Below, piece after piece: positions 63,652 to 64,000 of a stretch of DNA of 64,000 nucleotides (position 1 is the first letter of the stretch; every line of letters starts with the position of its first letter). Made by a program: the position numbers and the translations under genes. The stretch spans positions 1,578,198-1,642,197 of the forward strand of contig CAWADH010000008.1 of NCBI GenBank assembly GCA_963780795.1. The letters run 5' to 3'. This DNA comes from DATJGR01 sp963780795 (GTDB lineage Bacteria > Pseudomonadota > Gammaproteobacteria > Pseudomonadales > Azotimanducaceae). The notes beneath the pieces are model-generated. The model ran no database searches and was not told where the DNA came from. It saw only the letters and a program-made list of their open reading frames with translations.

Positions 63652-64000
63652 CGTCCGCTCCGACGTCGAGCCCATTGCGACGCATCGACACCGGCCCCGC
63701 GACCGCGGCGATGAACGCCGCAGCGCGCATCGGCCTGCTGTACAGGTCCGCGGTTCGGCCGAACTCGATGCCATTGCGACGCCAACGCTCGCGTTGCGCC
63801 GCGTCCGCCAATGCCTCGGCCACCATACCGTTCAAAATGTCCTGCCGGAACGGACTGTCCATCACCCGTCCGGCCTCGGCGCGCGTGACGTAGCCGGCGT
63901 GTCCGCAGACGGCGGTGGAAACCGACGGCAACCCGGCGACCAGCGCCTCCAGCAACACGCTGCCGCCGGAGTCATAGGACGCAGGATGCAACAGCAGGTC
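63626..64000 (-). CDS. waaG: Glycosyltransferase WaaG-like, C-terminal part
   Basis: Only the last 124 or so residues are inside the window; the frame is open to the edge. It contains LLLHPASYDSGGSVLLEALVAG and VCGHAGYV, the donor-binding region of WaaG-type GT4 enzymes that add the first glucose to the heptose core. Upstream waaG neighbours (waaF, waaC) would be expected outside. Family confident, exact enzyme inferred from position before waaP. Confidence 0.8.
   Translation of the reverse strand, partial: DLLLHPASYDSGGSVLLEALVAGLPSVSTAVCGHAGYVTRAEAGRVMDSPFRQDILNGMVAEALADAAQRERWRRNGIEFGRTADLYSRPMRAAAFIAAVAGPVSMRRNGLDVGADDDRHTVSA

Overview
The window reads as a chromosomal segment of a high-GC gammaproteobacterium. 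The strongest evidence is gene order. From purA at 20.5 kb to the right end, the order purA-hisZ-hflC-hflK-hflX-hfq-miaA-mutL-amidase-tsaE-nnrD | queG | orn | rhodanese-psd | (epmA-efp | epmB) | fimW-fimX | serB | AhpA-like | parC-parE-cpdA-DUF1249 | tolC | waaA | FAD oxidoreductase-aldo/keto reductase | hldE | LPS-core genes closely follows, from memory, the Pseudomonas aeruginosa PA4938-PA5010 stretch. A PEP-CTERM protein at the left edge and many non-Pseudomonas accessory families suggest a different lineage, such as Nevskiales, Steroidobacterales or a relative. That placement is inference.

Layout. 1-4.8 kb is a decayed accessory zone. It holds the 3' end of a PEP-CTERM protein with a clear terminator, fragments of a cyclase-type TPR protein, a helix-turn-helix tail and a frameshifted bacterial Ig-like repeat protein, a few small ORFs, and an intact marC. 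4.8-20.5 kb carries stand-alone metabolic and envelope genes: a SthA-like flavoprotein, a glycine-zipper protein, GST, pyrophosphatase, a frameshifted sugar-lactone oxidase, DUF7064-, DUF6491-, SRPBCC- and DUF885-type proteins, an LLM oxidoreductase, a GPH transporter, an orphan RND pump coupled to DedA, a Trm112-like protein and a lone type IV pilin. 20.5-33.1 kb is a tightly packed leftward operon for RNA, DNA and cell-wall maintenance (nnrD to purA). 33.1-51.1 kb holds queuosine synthesis, oligoribonuclease, phosphatidylserine decarboxylase, the EF-P modification genes, the c-di-GMP/type IV pilus pair FimW-FimX, serB and topoisomerase IV. 51.2-64 kb is an envelope block: TolC, then Kdo transferase, ADP-heptose synthesis, a lipid A acyltransferase and an LPS core decoration operon (glycosyltransferase, carbamoyltransferase, double kinase, WaaP, WaaG fragment).

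The genes form several coherent systems: EF-P beta-lysylation (EpmA, EpmB, EF-P); LPS inner-core building and decoration (WaaA, HldE, LpxL, WaaP, WaaG, carbamoyltransferase); pilus regulation by c-di-GMP; and HflKC protease control with HflX and Hfq. No CRISPR array, tRNA, rRNA, intact insertion sequence or recognisable anti-phage system was seen.

The most unusual features are architectural. At least eight tail-to-tail gene pairs overlap in coding sequence by 4 to 48 bp, and several head-to-head pairs appear to share or cross promoters. Two or more genes carry apparent single-base frameshifts. I found no clear case of a wholly new multi-gene system.
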